Shown here in pieces: positions 54,050 to 63,740 of a DNA stretch of 64,000 bases. The translations under genes were made by a program, and so were the position numbers. Under the pieces are notes generated by a model, which saw only the letters and a list, made by a program, of their open reading frames with translations, had not been told where the DNA came from and ran no database searches. Source of the DNA: Flavobacteriales bacterium UBA6057 (lineage in GTDB: Bacteria > Bacteroidota > Bacteroidia > Flavobacteriales_G > Salibacteraceae); the NCBI GenBank assembly GCA_002428995.1, contig DIYJ01000003.1:1-64000 (forward strand), written 5' to 3'. Each line of letters starts with the position of its first letter. Positions within the stretch are counted from its first letter, which is position 1.

Positions 54050-57000
54050 TTATTGCACCACAATGCGTGATGTTCCTGTGGCATCTGACCCTACTACTTT
54101 CACAAAGTAGTATCCGGCTGCAATACCTCGAAGGTCGATCTCGATGCGATCTTGTCCGGACACCTGAGTATCAATCACAAGGTTTCCGAGTCCGTCAAAG
54201 AGTTGAACGTTTTCAATTCCGCTCACATCTTCAAACTGTACAAACACCACATCCTGTGCTGGATTAGGATACACTGCGAAGCGAGTCTCAGTCACTCCAT
54301 TGATACCTACACAGTTGCCAACCACGATCGTGTCAGTGGAAGAACATCCGTTTGTATCGGTACCGGTTGCAACGTACACACCTGGTTCAGTTACCGAAGA
54401 AACTGATGTTCCAGTGCTATCGGTCCAGCTCAGTGTCAGGTTTCCTGATGTTGTTGCCAGGTTGATGGTCTCACCTTCGCAAATGCTGGTGTCAGAACCA
54501 GCATCAAAAGATGGAAGAGCCAATTCGGAAACGGTTACTTCATCGCTTCCTTGACATCCGTTGGCATCTGTTACGGTCACATCGAACGTACCGGCAGAGT
54601 CCACATTGATGATCTGACTTGAATCAGCAGTGTTCCATACATATGCTGTGAACCCAGCTCCTGCGTCCAATGTGCTGTTAAAGTCAGTGTCATCGGCACA
54701 GTAGGAGAGGTCTCCTCCAAGGTCAACCACTGGCAGAGCATTGACAGTAACTTCAACGGTATCTGAACCTTCACAAGTGTTAGCATCCGTTACAGTCACA
54801 ATGTACTGACCGGTCATGGATACATCCAGAGTCTGGTTGGTAGAAGCATCTTGCCATTCATAGGTGTCGAAGCTTCCTGCATCCAGTGTGATGGTGTTGC
54901 CATCACAGAAAGCAGTATCGTTTCCAAGGTTTACAACCGGAGCTGCGTGGTTGGAAATGACTACCTCATCCGTTGCAGGACAGTTGTTGTCGTTGGTCAC
55001 GGTTACCATGATGGTACCAGCGCCAGTTTCGAACGTTTGGTTCGTTGAGTTGTCAGGCCAGAGGTAGCTGGCGTATCCAGCACCTGCGTCAAGCGTAACG
55101 CTGTCTTCAGCACAAATGGTAGTATCAATGCCGAGGTCAACGGTCACAGTGTCTACGCTAACATTCACAGCAATGCGCTCACTCTCACATCCTGCAGCAC
55201 TTACTCTCCAATCGTAGTAGTAATAGTAGTAGACAGGATCGAAGGAGTTACCTGTAATGTTGGCCAATGCACCCACAGCATATGGGTAGCTTGCTCCTGT
55301 GCTGTTTCTGTAGAGACCTCCTGTTGTAGTTCCCGCTCCACCAAGCAGTCGGTAAGAACCAGCATTGATGACAAAGCCTACAGGGATCATTTCTCCTGCG
55401 GTACCAGAAGCTGGTACAACAACAGATTGAAGGAGGGTGCCGTTGTTGTCCTGAAGCACAATCTCTACGTTACCAGCTCCATTCGGGTAGATACGTACAG
55501 AGTCGAGTATGATGGTCGTGAGAGCATCAAACTCCATGTACTGAATCGTGGTATTGGCGAAGTTTCCTCCTGCACCGATGGTGTTGTCAACTGGTCCGCC
55601 TGAGGCGCTCTGCCCGCCTGAAGTAGACATCCAAACAGTGGTGTCGCCAGTAACATTAGCGATTTCGAACGTGTCTCCCGTGAAAATTGGGTTTGCGCTA
55701 AACTCAGTTTCATACCACAGGAACGTTGACTCGCCCGTCAGTGCGATCAGGCTTGCAGTATCGTTGAAGCAAACCGTGTCATCCATGGCCGTAGGCAGCG
55801 CAGGAAGCGGGCTCACATCAAAGCTGAATTCCAGCGTGTCGTTTTCATTGTTCTCGTCACCTGTCAGCAGGGTCACCAACTGACCATTGATCAAACCACC
55901 GGGCAAGGTGCTCAGCGGGCCAACAAGCAGTGTGTCGAATTCAAAACCGTTAATGCTTGGAACGGTATCGAGGAGTGTCGATGTAATGCCTCCTGTGAAA
56001 TCAATGCTCAATGGAACCTGAGTTTGAGTTGAGGTTCCACCGTTGAAGACCACAATTTCAAAGAAGAAGCTGTCTTCCGCACAGATTTGACCTGTCAGGC
56101 CAAGTACATTGATACTGGCCAGATCGTTGGCAAGTGGAATGTACTCATCCGCACCGATGTCAACACCGGCTCCGATTGGACGGGCTTCACCGTCAATATC
56201 GAATCCTACTCCAACACTGTTGTCACCTACGTTGAGGGCAAGTGGATCGAGTACGTGGAGATCATTTGGAGCAACAAACAATGGTGTTCCCTCCAAAGAG
56301 TTGGCATTGTATCCGGTAGCGCCCGCTTGCCATGCTGCGAGGTCTACGTAGGTAGTGACAGAAATGTCAAACATGTTGGTGTTGTCACTATCATAGATGT
56401 TGTAATCCACGGTATCGTTTGTGGTCAGGATGTCATCAGACTCAAAGGCGAAGTCACCCACACCGATGAAGATGTTGTTGCGCGCATCGAGGTTGATTTG
56501 ATCGTTGATACGAATGGCCGGCACACCCACAACGGAATTGTGGAATACTTCGGTCTCTTCGAAATCATTCAGGTAGATACCGTAATCCGCGCTACTGATG
56601 ATCATGTTGTTGATGACCGTAGATGGAGTGGAAGGCGTAAAGCCATCGTTTCCATCGAGAACATAAAGTGCCCAGTCATCTACGATGATGTTGTTGGCCT
56701 CAATGTGATAGTCGTCAATGTCCGTAAGGAAGAAACCATCCGTACCGCTGTCCAGGCTGTCAACATCATTATCCATGATGTCCAGTCCCAGTTGCTTGTC
56801 AACGTTGATCGCTTCATCGTCATGGAAGCGGAAGACGTTGTTCACGATGCTACTACCTTCATTGTAGTTTGGAGAAGCGGCACCCTCCAGGTGAACTCCA
56901 GTTTCTCCTCCTTCAAAGTAGCTGTTGCTTACAGTCAGGAAGTTGGCATTGTTACCTTCTGAAGTTTCAGCAGTCAAACTGTTACTGGCTACAACTCCCT

Positions 57001-60000
57001 GCACGTCAGCAGTGGCAGCAATCGGCATGATGATGTTACAGCTATCAACAGTCACGCTGTCAGAAGCATTTCTCAGGTGAACACACCATGCATCAGCAGA
57101 AGAGCTGGTCGTTTCGATGGTGAGATTCTTCAGCGTTACATGACCTGTTCCGTTAAGGCCGAAAGTAGCATTGTTGGTACCGTCATGAGTGAGTGTAGCA
57201 AGAGAAGCATCGTCACCGTCAAAGGTGATGGTGTTCACTCCTGAAACTCCGAATACATCCGTAAGAGCTACAGACTCATTGTAAGTTCCAGGCTGAACGT
57301 TGAATACAACCGCTCCACAAACTCCGAATGAGTTCAAGGCAAGTGCTGCATCGCTGAACGTCTGGTAGTTGGTACCGCCCGTTGGTGTAGCACCATCAAT
57401 GGTGTAAGTTCCAACGAGTCCGGTTTGCAGTCCCATGATCTCGATCGTGTCGTTCGAAGTGGTGGTGTCATTACCACCGTTTGGCATTGTGCTGTACAAT
57501 TCGATGTCGTAAACAACACCTGCCGCAAAGGTGAACGCTCCAAGATCCAGGGTGTCAAACTCTCCTGTGACGATGTCCAGTCCTGTGAAAGGAATGGTCG
57601 TTGGTGTACCGCCATTCACCGTCAACACGATGTTGGCAGATGTAATGGTTGCAATACCGTTGTTCTGAACCTCAATCAATACGTTTTCCGTTCCAGGGCA
57701 AATGCCACCGGTAGGGGCAACGATTTGAGACAACTCGAGATCGAGTGGAGGAAGTGTCAAAGGATATTCATCGGCACCAATGTCGAAGCCGCCATCCTGT
57801 GGCCGCGCTTCGCCATCAATGTCTTCTGCTACACCGAGGTCTAAACCTGCATTGTAAGCAAGGAAGTCATTGTCCAAGCGGAGGTCGCTTGCAGGATCTA
57901 CAAATGCAGGTTCACCCTCTACGGAGTTGGCATTGTAGTCAGGCTCTGCAGCTACCCAGGCAGCAAGATCTCCATAGTTTGTTCCACCTACGGTGAAGGC
58001 GTTGGTAGCTTCTGAGTAATAGTAGTTGTAGTCTACAGTATCATTGGTAGTAAGAGCATCGAGCGATTCAAAAGCCTTACCGGTGATGCTGTACATGATG
58101 TTGTTTCTCAGATCAAGATCAGTTTGATCGTTGATTCTGATACCCACTGCATCTCCGTTTGTCGAGTTGTGATATACCTGAGTAGACTCAAAGTCGTTCA
58201 GGTAAATCGCAAAGTCTCCGGTAGAGATCACGATGTTGTTATTCACCTTTGAAACAACCTGTGGCGTGAAGAGGTCGTTTCCATCGGTGATGTAGATACC
58301 CCAATCTTCAGTAATTACTGTGTTCCCAGAGACATCATAACCATCTACATCTGTCAGGAAGATACCATCGCCAGCAGTTGTAGTGATGCTATCGATGAAG
58401 TTTCCAGTAATGGTCAGTTCCTCCATATTGTCTACCTCAATGGCATGATCATCATGATTCTTGAAAGTACAGTTGGTGATTGTGTTACCAACGGAGTAGG
58501 TCGCATTGGCTCCTTCCAGGTGAATACCGAATTCTCCTCCATCAAAAGAAGAGTTGGATACAGTCAGGAAGTTTGCGTTATCGGCCTCACTTGTTTCAAA
58601 CGTCAGAGAGTTACTCGCAACAATACCACCGATGTCCGTGGTAGTGGTTTCGTTCATTTCGAACGCACAACTGTCAACAGTGATGTGATCTGCGGCTCCG
58701 CTGAGGTGTAGACACCATGCATCCGCAGAAGTGCTCGTGGTTTGAATGGTCAGGTTCTTAATCGTGATGTAGTCCGTTCCGTCAATCTGGAAGGTAGCTT
58801 CATCGCCCGTAGCATCATGTGTAAGGATGCTGTTTCCTACTCCGGCACCGTCAAATGTGACAGTGTTCACAGAAGAAACACCTGGAACATTCAGCAGGAT
58901 AATGGACTCGGTGTAAGTACCTGCGAGTACATCAAACACTACAGGACCGCAAACACCAACAGTGTTGAGCGCCTGGGCTGCATCACTAAATGTCTGGAAG
59001 TTTGTACCCCCGGTTGGAGTAGCTCCGTCAATGGTATAAGTTCCAAAAAGGCTGGCCTGAATACCATTGATCTCCAGTGTGTCATTGGTCAATACATTGT
59101 CTACACCTCCGTTTGGACTGTTGCTGTAGAGCACGAAGTCATACACAACACCAAATTGGAAGTTGAACGCTCCGAGGTTCAGTGTGTCAAAGGTTCCTGA
59201 AGTGATGTTCAGACCTCCAACTGGAATGTTCGCAGCGGGACTACCATTGACAGAAAAGAGAATATTCACAGAGTCAATGGTGGTGTTTCCTGAGTTCAAC
59301 ACTCGGAGGAAAATATCCTGTGACCCTGCACAAACCAGTCCTGATGGTGAGGTAACCTGCAATACACTCAAGTCAAGTGCAGGAAGGCTTCCGAGGTTGA
59401 ATTCGTCAGCACCGATGTCGAAGCCGCCATCCTGTGGTCGCACCTCTCCGTCAACATCAACGTTCACGCTCACGTCAACCGCTTGGTTGTAAGCAGCGAA
59501 GTCGTTAACAAGGTGAAGATCGCTGGCCGCATCCACAAAGAGTGGATCAGCGCTTACCGAAGTTGAATTGAAAGCTGGTTCAGCCGTGATCCACGCAGCA
59601 AGGCTTGGATAGTTGGTTCCGCCAATGTTGAATTCATTGGTAGCTTCAGAGTAGTAATAGTTATTGTCGATAACCGCAGCTGTGCCAAGGGCATCCAAAG
59701 AAGCAAATGCTTGGCCACCAAGGCTGTACATGATGTTGTTTCGAATGTCAACATCCAGATGATCGTTGATACGAATACCTACAGCATCACCGTTCACAGT
59801 ATTGTGATAAACCTGGGTGATTTCGAAGTCGTTCAGGTATATGGCAAAGTCACCGGTAGAAATGACCATGTTGTTGACCACCCGGGATGGACCTGGAGGC
59901 ACAAAAGCATCATTACCGTCTTCTACGTAGATTCCGTAATCTGCTACGGTAACTGTGTTCGCAGAGATTTCAAATCCATCCACATCTACGAGGTAGATAC

Positions 60001-61720
60001 CGTCACCTCCACTTGTAGTTATACTGTCAATGGTGTTACCAACGATCGTCAGGTTTTCCATGTTGTCCACTTCAATGGCGTGGTCGTCATGGTTCTTGAA
60101 GTAGCAGTTGGAAATCGTGTTTCCTTGAGAGTAGGTGGCATTCAAACCTTCCAGGTGAACACCGAATTCTCCTCCGTCAAAAGAGGAGTTGGTGATTGTC
60201 AGGAAGTTCGCATTATCGCCTTCACTGGTTTCTGTTGTAAGTGAATTACTTGCAACCACACCTCCGATATCGGTGGTGCTGGTTTCATTCATTTCAAAAG
60301 CGCAGCTATCGATCGATACGTTGTTTGAAGCATTGCTGAGGTGAATACACCACGCATCTGCAGAGGTGCTGGTCGTTTGGACGGTCATGTTCTTGACGGT
60401 GACCCAACTGGTACCGTCCAAACGGAACGTAGCTTCATCACCTGAAGCGTCATGCGTAAGGATGGTGTTTCCAACTCCGGCACCATCAAAGGTTACGGTG
60501 TTGGTGGAAGAAACTCCAACCACATTGGTCAGGGTTACAGATTCAGTGAAAGTGCCTGCAAAGACATCAAAGACGATGGGACCACAAACACCAAGGGTGT
60601 TGAGGGCCTGGGCAGCGTCTGCAAAGGTTTGGTAGTTCGTGCCACCTGTTGGTGTACCGCCATCAATAGTGAAGTTACCGGCAAGTCCGGTTTGAGCGTT
60701 TACGAAGGAAACCGTGTCGTTGATGTTGTTTTGATCTGGGGCTCCATTCGGATCAAATGTGTAAATGTCAATGTCATAAACAACACCCGCTGTAAAGGTG
60801 AAGTTACCCAAAGACAGGGTGTCTTTTTCAAGTGTATCCAGTCCCAGTCCTCCGAAGTTGAAAGTTACAGGAGGAGCACCATTTATTACCAGTCCAATGT
60901 TGAGTGAGTCAAGGTTAGCGAAGCCAAAGTTTGTCACTTCCACTTCCACGTTGATGGTTCCAGGACAAAGACCTGCGCTAGGGTTGATGACATCGGTAAC
61001 TCCGGCATCAAGGCTATCCAGAAGCGTGAAGGAATAAAAGTCATTGTCGTTGATACTGGTTCCGTTTCCGGAAAGCTGTACTGAAGATCCTACGGAAATC
61101 GCAGAGGTAGATGATTCCTGAATACCTACAGTAGAGGCCATGGAACCAGGCGCGCTGCTATACTGGTCAACGATATACACGCTGTTGCTGGATTCTTCCA
61201 GCACCACAGCCGCATAGTTGAAGCTCAGCGCTCCCCATTCATAAGAATACCACTTCAGCCAGAGTTGGCGGTTTGGAGCTGTTCCAAACACCTGCCATCC
61301 CGCTTCATCATTCGATCCTGTGGGTGGGCTGGTAGTGAACTCATCCCAAAAACACGCAATGGTTTGATCGGGGAGAGTATTGGTTGGAAGTGCCGTATTT
61401 GCATTCGGTGGAGTGCCGCTTACGGTTGACAGCGTGTCGAATGTGACTAAACCGTTGCCACTCATTCTGAGGTGCGTTACGGTTTGTCCAAAGAATTCGA
61501 ATGTAAAAGGGATGGCAACTGAGGAAGACCATTCGTTCGCTGCTAGCGAACCATCTATGACAGTGTTCCAGGAGCCAAAACCTGGAGCATCGCCTTCCGT
61601 GTTTATACCATTAGGGTTTCCCTCATCGGGATGGTAGTTGCTGACGTATACTTGGGAGTGTCCAATAAACACTACCGCCAGCAGCGAGCTCAAAAGAGTC
61701 GCGCGTAGAAGTGATTTCAT
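54050..61720 (-). CDS. Giant secreted parallel beta-helix repeat protein with T9SS type A sorting domain
   Basis: The 2556-residue product has a signal peptide (KSLLRATLLSSLLAVVFIGH) and an N-terminal domain of about 350 residues, including YSYEWGALSFNYAAVVLEES. Three tandem repeats of about 545 residues follow. Each combines a right-handed beta-helix (runs such as NNIMYS, GDAVGIRIND, STGDFAIYLNDF) with a DIGADEF/Y end and an Ig-like linker (FDTLNLGAF). Four Ig-like repeats (SxCAEDSVTLDAGAGY type) and a type A sorting domain (RFAVYPNPAQDVV to SRIVVQ) end it. It should be exported by the T9SS to the surface. Beta-helix domains often bind or cleave polysaccharides; no catalytic residues are claimed. 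Confidence 0.92.
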   Translation of the reverse strand: MKSLLRATLLSSLLAVVFIGHSQVYVSNYHPDEGNPNGINTEGDAPGFGSWNTVIDGSLAANEWSSSVAIPFTFEFFGQTVTHLRMSGNGLVTFDTLSTVSGTPPNANTALPTNTLPDQTIACFWDEFTTSPPTGSNDEAGWQVFGTAPNRQLWLKWYSYEWGALSFNYAAVVLEESSNSVYIVDQYSSAPGSMASTVGIQESSTSAISVGSSVQLSGNGTSINDNDFYSFTLLDSLDAGVTDVINPSAGLCPGTINVEVEVTNFGFANLDSLNIGLVINGAPPVTFNFGGLGLDTLEKDTLSLGNFTFTAGVVYDIDIYTFDPNGAPDQNNINDTVSFVNAQTGLAGNFTIDGGTPTGGTNYQTFADAAQALNTLGVCGPIVFDVFAGTFTESVTLTNVVGVSSTNTVTFDGAGVGNTILTHDASGDEATFRLDGTSWVTVKNMTVQTTSTSADAWCIHLSNASNNVSIDSCAFEMNETSTTDIGGVVASNSLTTETSEGDNANFLTITNSSFDGGEFGVHLEGLNATYSQGNTISNCYFKNHDDHAIEVDNMENLTIVGNTIDSITTSGGDGIYLVDVDGFEISANTVTVADYGIYVEDGNDAFVPPGPSRVVNNMVISTGDFAIYLNDFEITQVYHNTVNGDAVGIRINDHLDVDIRNNIMYSLGGQAFASLDALGTAAVIDNNYYYSEATNEFNIGGTNYPSLAAWITAEPAFNSTSVSADPLFVDAASDLHLVNDFAAYNQAVDVSVNVDVDGEVRPQDGGFDIGADEFNLGSLPALDLSVLQVTSPSGLVCAGSQDIFLRVLNSGNTTIDSVNILFSVNGSPAANIPVGGLNITSGTFDTLNLGAFNFQFGVVYDFVLYSNSPNGGVDNVLTNDTLEINGIQASLFGTYTIDGATPTGGTNFQTFSDAAQALNTVGVCGPVVFDVLAGTYTESIILLNVPGVSSVNTVTFDGAGVGNSILTHDATGDEATFQIDGTDYITIKNLTIQTTSTSADAWCLHLSGAADHITVDSCAFEMNETTTTDIGGIVASNSLTFETSEADNANFLTVSNSSFDGGEFGIHLEGANATYSVGNTITNCTFKNHDDHAIEVDNMEELTITGNFIDSITTTAGDGIFLTDVDGYDVSGNTVITEDWGIYITDGNDLFTPQVVSKVNNNIVISTGDFAIYLNDFESTQVYHNSTNGDAVGIRINDQTDLDLRNNIMYSITGKAFESLDALTTNDTVDYNYYYSEATNAFTVGGTNYGDLAAWVAAEPDYNANSVEGEPAFVDPASDLRLDNDFLAYNAGLDLGVAEDIDGEARPQDGGFDIGADEYPLTLPPLDLELSQIVAPTGGICPGTENVLIEVQNNGIATITSANIVLTVNGGTPTTIPFTGLDIVTGEFDTLDLGAFTFAAGVVYDIELYSTMPNGGNDTTTSNDTIEIMGLQTGLVGTYTIDGATPTGGTNYQTFSDAALALNSFGVCGAVVFNVQPGTYNESVALTDVFGVSGVNTITFDGDDASLATLTHDGTNNATFGLNGTGHVTLKNLTIETTSSSADAWCVHLRNASDSVTVDSCNIIMPIAATADVQGVVASNSLTAETSEGNNANFLTVSNSYFEGGETGVHLEGAASPNYNEGSSIVNNVFRFHDDEAINVDKQLGLDIMDNDVDSLDSGTDGFFLTDIDDYHIEANNIIVDDWALYVLDGNDGFTPSTPSTVINNMIISSADYGIYLNDFEETEVFHNSVVGVPAIRINDQINLDARNNIFIGVGDFAFESDDILTTNDTVDYNIYDSDNTNMFDISVTTYVDLAAWQAGATGYNANSLEGTPLFVAPNDLHVLDPLALNVGDNSVGVGFDIDGEARPIGAGVDIGADEYIPLANDLASINVLGLTGQICAEDSFFFEIVVFNGGTSTQTQVPLSIDFTGGITSTLLDTVPSINGFEFDTLLVGPLSTLPGGLINGQLVTLLTGDENNENDTLEFSFDVSPLPALPTAMDDTVCFNDTASLIALTGESTFLWYETEFSANPIFTGDTFEIANVTGDTTVWMSTSGGQSASGGPVDNTIGAGGNFANTTIQYMEFDALTTIILDSVRIYPNGAGNVEIVLQDNNGTLLQSVVVPASGTAGEMIPVGFVINAGSYRLLGGAGTTTGGLYRNSTGASYPYAVGALANITGNSFDPVYYYYYYDWRVSAAGCESERIAVNVSVDTVTVDLGIDTTICAEDSVTLDAGAGYASYLWPDNSTNQTFETGAGTIMVTVTNDNNCPATDEVVISNHAAPVVNLGNDTAFCDGNTITLDAGSFDTYEWQDASTNQTLDVSMTGQYIVTVTDANTCEGSDTVEVTVNALPVVDLGGDLSYCADDTDFNSTLDAGAGFTAYVWNTADSSQIINVDSAGTFDVTVTDANGCQGSDEVTVSELALPSFDAGSDTSICEGETINLATTSGNLTLSWTDSTGTSVSSVTEPGVYVATGTDTNGCSSTDTIVVGNCVGINGVTETRFAVYPNPAQDVVFVQFEDVSGIENVQLFDGLGNLVIDTQVSGQDRIEIDLRGIAAGYYFVKVVGSDATGTSRIVVQ
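55790..57403 (-). repeat. Beta-helix repeat unit 3 (about 540 codons)
   Basis: The unit starts at the Thr codon of TIDGATPTGG at 57401-57403. It is the most diverged copy (for example NIIMPIAATADVQG where the others have AFEMNET). The far end is approximate. Confidence 0.85.
57404..59035 (-). repeat. Beta-helix repeat unit 2 (1632 bases)
   Basis: The unit starts at TIDGATPTGG, Thr codon 59033-59035, and runs 544 codons to the same point of unit 3. It shares long blocks with unit 1 (for example NATYS, FKNHDDHAIEVDNM). Confidence 0.9.
59036..60670 (-). repeat. Beta-helix repeat unit 1 (1635 bases)
   Basis: The unit starts at TIDGGTPTGG, Thr codon 60668-60670, and runs 545 codons to unit 2. 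It contains the helix domain, the GFDIGADEF closing motif and the Ig-like linker. Confidence 0.9.
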
Positions 61721-62144
61721 ACGTAGTTTGTAGAATTTGGGTATTGTGATAAAGCTGATTGCTGGCCGTCAGACGTATATCACCCCCTTTTTGTTGGCAC
61801 CAGCTTGCCTGAAAAGTGTTAAAAAAAGCGATTTTAACGTTGAGTTAATGTCATACGTAAATCGCACGCTTTTTACTCACCCTTTAACAGTCGTTTGCAT
61901 TCGTCAACTGCTTCTTTTACTGAGTGTTACGTGTAGGATATAACGGTCGATCACTAAGTTCTTCATTCTTATTATTTGATTGATCGCGCGGCAATTGTGG
62001 TAATGTAATTGCTAAAACTATCTGATCATTACAGACGTTTTTTGAGAAGTGTCAATGAAAGAGCTTTTGGAATACCAGCATCAATGGAATTTGCATTTCC
62101 CGGCCCGCGGACACACACTCATTTTTATCAGTAGTTTGGTCACT
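61721..62144. other. Divergent intergenic region with terminator-like hairpin
   Basis: The 424 bases between the divergent starts of the giant gene and the DUF1684 gene hold no convincing ORF. The main feature is an inverted repeat at 61820-61876 flanked by an A-run and a T-run. No exact TAnnTTTG box was found upstream of either gene. Confidence 0.6.
61820..61876. terminator. Bidirectional terminator-like inverted repeat
   Basis: GCGATTT (61828-61834) pairs with AAATCGC (61859-61865), extended inward by ACGT/ACGT. Outside are AAAAAAA on the left and CGCTTTTT on the right, so a T-run follows the stem on both strands. No gene ends here in either direction, which makes its job unclear. Confidence 0.5.
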
Positions 62145-62774
62145 ATGATCAAATTACCTGCTGCGTTTTTGTTTCTCCTGTTTGCCTGCTTTTTTTCCAT
62201 TGGATCTCTCAATGCTCAATCATCCTATTCTGATGAGCTCATTGCCGAGCGTGTGCTGAAGGATGGAGAGCTGAAGAAAAAGAAGACTTCACCTCTTCAA
62301 AAAGAGGATCGCAAGGCGTTTTCACATCTGCACTATTTTGATGCGGACGAGAGTTGGAATTTGGAAGCCAGCTACATCAGACTGGACGGAAAAGATACCA
62401 TTGACTTTGCGACTTCTTCAGGACGCGTTAAGAAGTTCGTTCGCTACGCGAAACTGACCTTTTCCAAAGGAGGCGCAGATCATGACTTGTTTGCTTATAA
62501 GCGTGTCTATCCTGCCGGATACAAGCCGAATCACGCTCCCTATTTGTTTCTCCCTTTCACCGATCACACCACCGGTGAGGAGTGCTATGGAGGAGGCCGC
62601 TACATGGACATCGGGGTTCCAACAGAAGATCAGACGACCGTGATGCTCGATTTCAATCGTTGTTACAATCCATACTGCGCTTATGGCGGTGGTTTTTCTT
62701 GCCCCATACCTCCCAAGGACAATGCTCTGGAGATTCGAGTGGAGGCAGGAGAAAAGGATTACGGCCATCACTAG
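62145..62774 (+). CDS. DUF1684 family secreted protein
   Basis: The 209-residue product has a signal peptide (IKLPAAFLFLLFACFFSIGS). It has the conserved DUF1684 pattern: KKTSPLQKEDRKAFSHLHYF, FATSSGRVKKFVRYAKLTF, CYGGGRYMDIGVP and LDFNRCYNPYCAYGGGFSCP, then AGEKDY. The family has no proven activity; the Cys- and Tyr-rich C-terminal segment is its most conserved part. The ATG at 62145 is preferred because the longer frame from 62049 would bury the signal peptide. It is convergent with the deacetylase gene, 20 bases apart. Confidence 0.85.
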   Translation: MIKLPAAFLFLLFACFFSIGSLNAQSSYSDELIAERVLKDGELKKKKTSPLQKEDRKAFSHLHYFDADESWNLEASYIRLDGKDTIDFATSSGRVKKFVRYAKLTFSKGGADHDLFAYKRVYPAGYKPNHAPYLFLPFTDHTTGEECYGGGRYMDIGVPTEDQTTVMLDFNRCYNPYCAYGGGFSCPIPPKDNALEIRVEAGEKDYGHH

Positions 62775-62794
62775 GCCTTTTTCAATGATCTGAA

Positions 62795-63700
62795 TTACGC
62801 GAAAAACCGATGCGCCAACCGGAACGTATTGGCATGTGCCTCTACAATGTCGGCTACTCGCTTAGAGTATCCACCTCCCATGCTCACCTGTATTGGGATT
62901 CCAAGTTTCTTACAGCGTTCAAAAACCATTTCGTCCCTGGCTTTACAGCCTTCTTTCGAAACTCCCAGCTTGCCCAGTTTGTCAGTCGCTAAAACGTCCA
63001 CGCCAGACTGGAAAAAAATGATCTCCGGCTTCTGACGGTCGATGCATACCTGGAGATGGGTGTTGAGCAGGGCAAGGTATTCTTCATCTTCCGTTCCATC
63101 CTCCAACTCTACATCCAGGTCAGAACGCTGCTTATGAAAAGGATAGTTTTTCCTGCCGTGCATACTGAAGGTGAAAACCCTTGGCTCCTGCTCGAATATT
63201 TGAGCTGAACCATTGCCTTGATGCACATCGAGGTCTACAAAGAGGATGCGGCTTACTTTTCCAACTTTGAGGAGGTAATTGGCGGCCATGGCCATGTCAT
63301 TGAGCAGGCAAAAGCCTTCGCCTCTGTCATAAAAGGCGTGGTGCGTTCCACCGGCTACATTCAAACTCATGGTGCCTTCCAATGCCATCAGTGCACCGTC
63401 CAGCGTACCTCTGCTGATCATCTGTTCCCGATGGATCAGATCAGCATTGTGTGGAAAACCAGAAGCACGTTGCTCCCGATGCGACAATTCGAGGTTCTTA
63501 AGCCGCTTCCAGTATTCTTGAGAGTGGGTGAGGAGAATGATGTCTTCCTCTATAGGCTCTGGAGTGAAGAAGTCTTCTTTTTGAAGCGTGCCTTCAAACA
63601 GCAGTTGCTCGGGGATTAAGTTGTATTTCTCCATCGGGAAGCGGTGTCCCTCTGGAAGGTGGTGAGCATAGTTTTCAGCCCATGCAACGCGTATGGCCAT
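62795..63700 (-). CDS. Histone-deacetylase-family (acetoin utilisation-like) hydrolase
   Basis: The 301-residue product has the zinc-dependent class I deacetylase signatures: GGTHHAFYDRGEGFCLLNDMA (His pair), ILFVDLDVHQGNGSAQIF (zinc-binding Asp and His) and FFQSGVDVLATDKLGKL. VSMGGGYSKRV closes the site. Length is normal for bacterial members. It may deacetylate a small acetylated amine or lysine; the substrate is unknown. The inverted repeat at 63708-63724 lies just before its start. Confidence 0.92.
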   Translation of the reverse strand: MAIRVAWAENYAHHLPEGHRFPMEKYNLIPEQLLFEGTLQKEDFFTPEPIEEDIILLTHSQEYWKRLKNLELSHREQRASGFPHNADLIHREQMISRGTLDGALMALEGTMSLNVAGGTHHAFYDRGEGFCLLNDMAMAANYLLKVGKVSRILFVDLDVHQGNGSAQIFEQEPRVFTFSMHGRKNYPFHKQRSDLDVELEDGTEDEEYLALLNTHLQVCIDRQKPEIIFFQSGVDVLATDKLGKLGVSKEGCKARDEMVFERCKKLGIPIQVSMGGGYSKRVADIVEAHANTFRLAHRFFA

Positions 63701-63707
63701 GGATTAT

Positions 63708-63724
63708 GAAACCACTATGGTTTC
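63708..63724. promoter_or_regulatory. Perfect inverted repeat before the deacetylase gene
   Basis: GAAACCA-CTA-TGGTTTC is a seven-base perfect inverted repeat with a three-base centre. It lies between the stop of the thioredoxin-like gene and the start of the deacetylase gene, both on the minus strand. It may be an operator or a weak terminator; there is no T-run. Confidence 0.35.
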
Positions 63725-63740
63725 GAATGGTTCGGGAATA

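Noticed and set aside
56087..56962. A 291-codon plus-strand ORF
   Set aside because: It is a shadow of the beta-helix repeats, and similar shadows recur in the other repeat units.
55790..60670. CRISPR or satellite array
   Set aside because: Repeats are 1.6 kb, in frame and protein-coding; no short spaced direct repeats occur anywhere in the window.
61737..61943. A 68-codon plus-strand ORF in the intergenic region
   Set aside because: No recognisable features; it spans the terminator-like hairpin.
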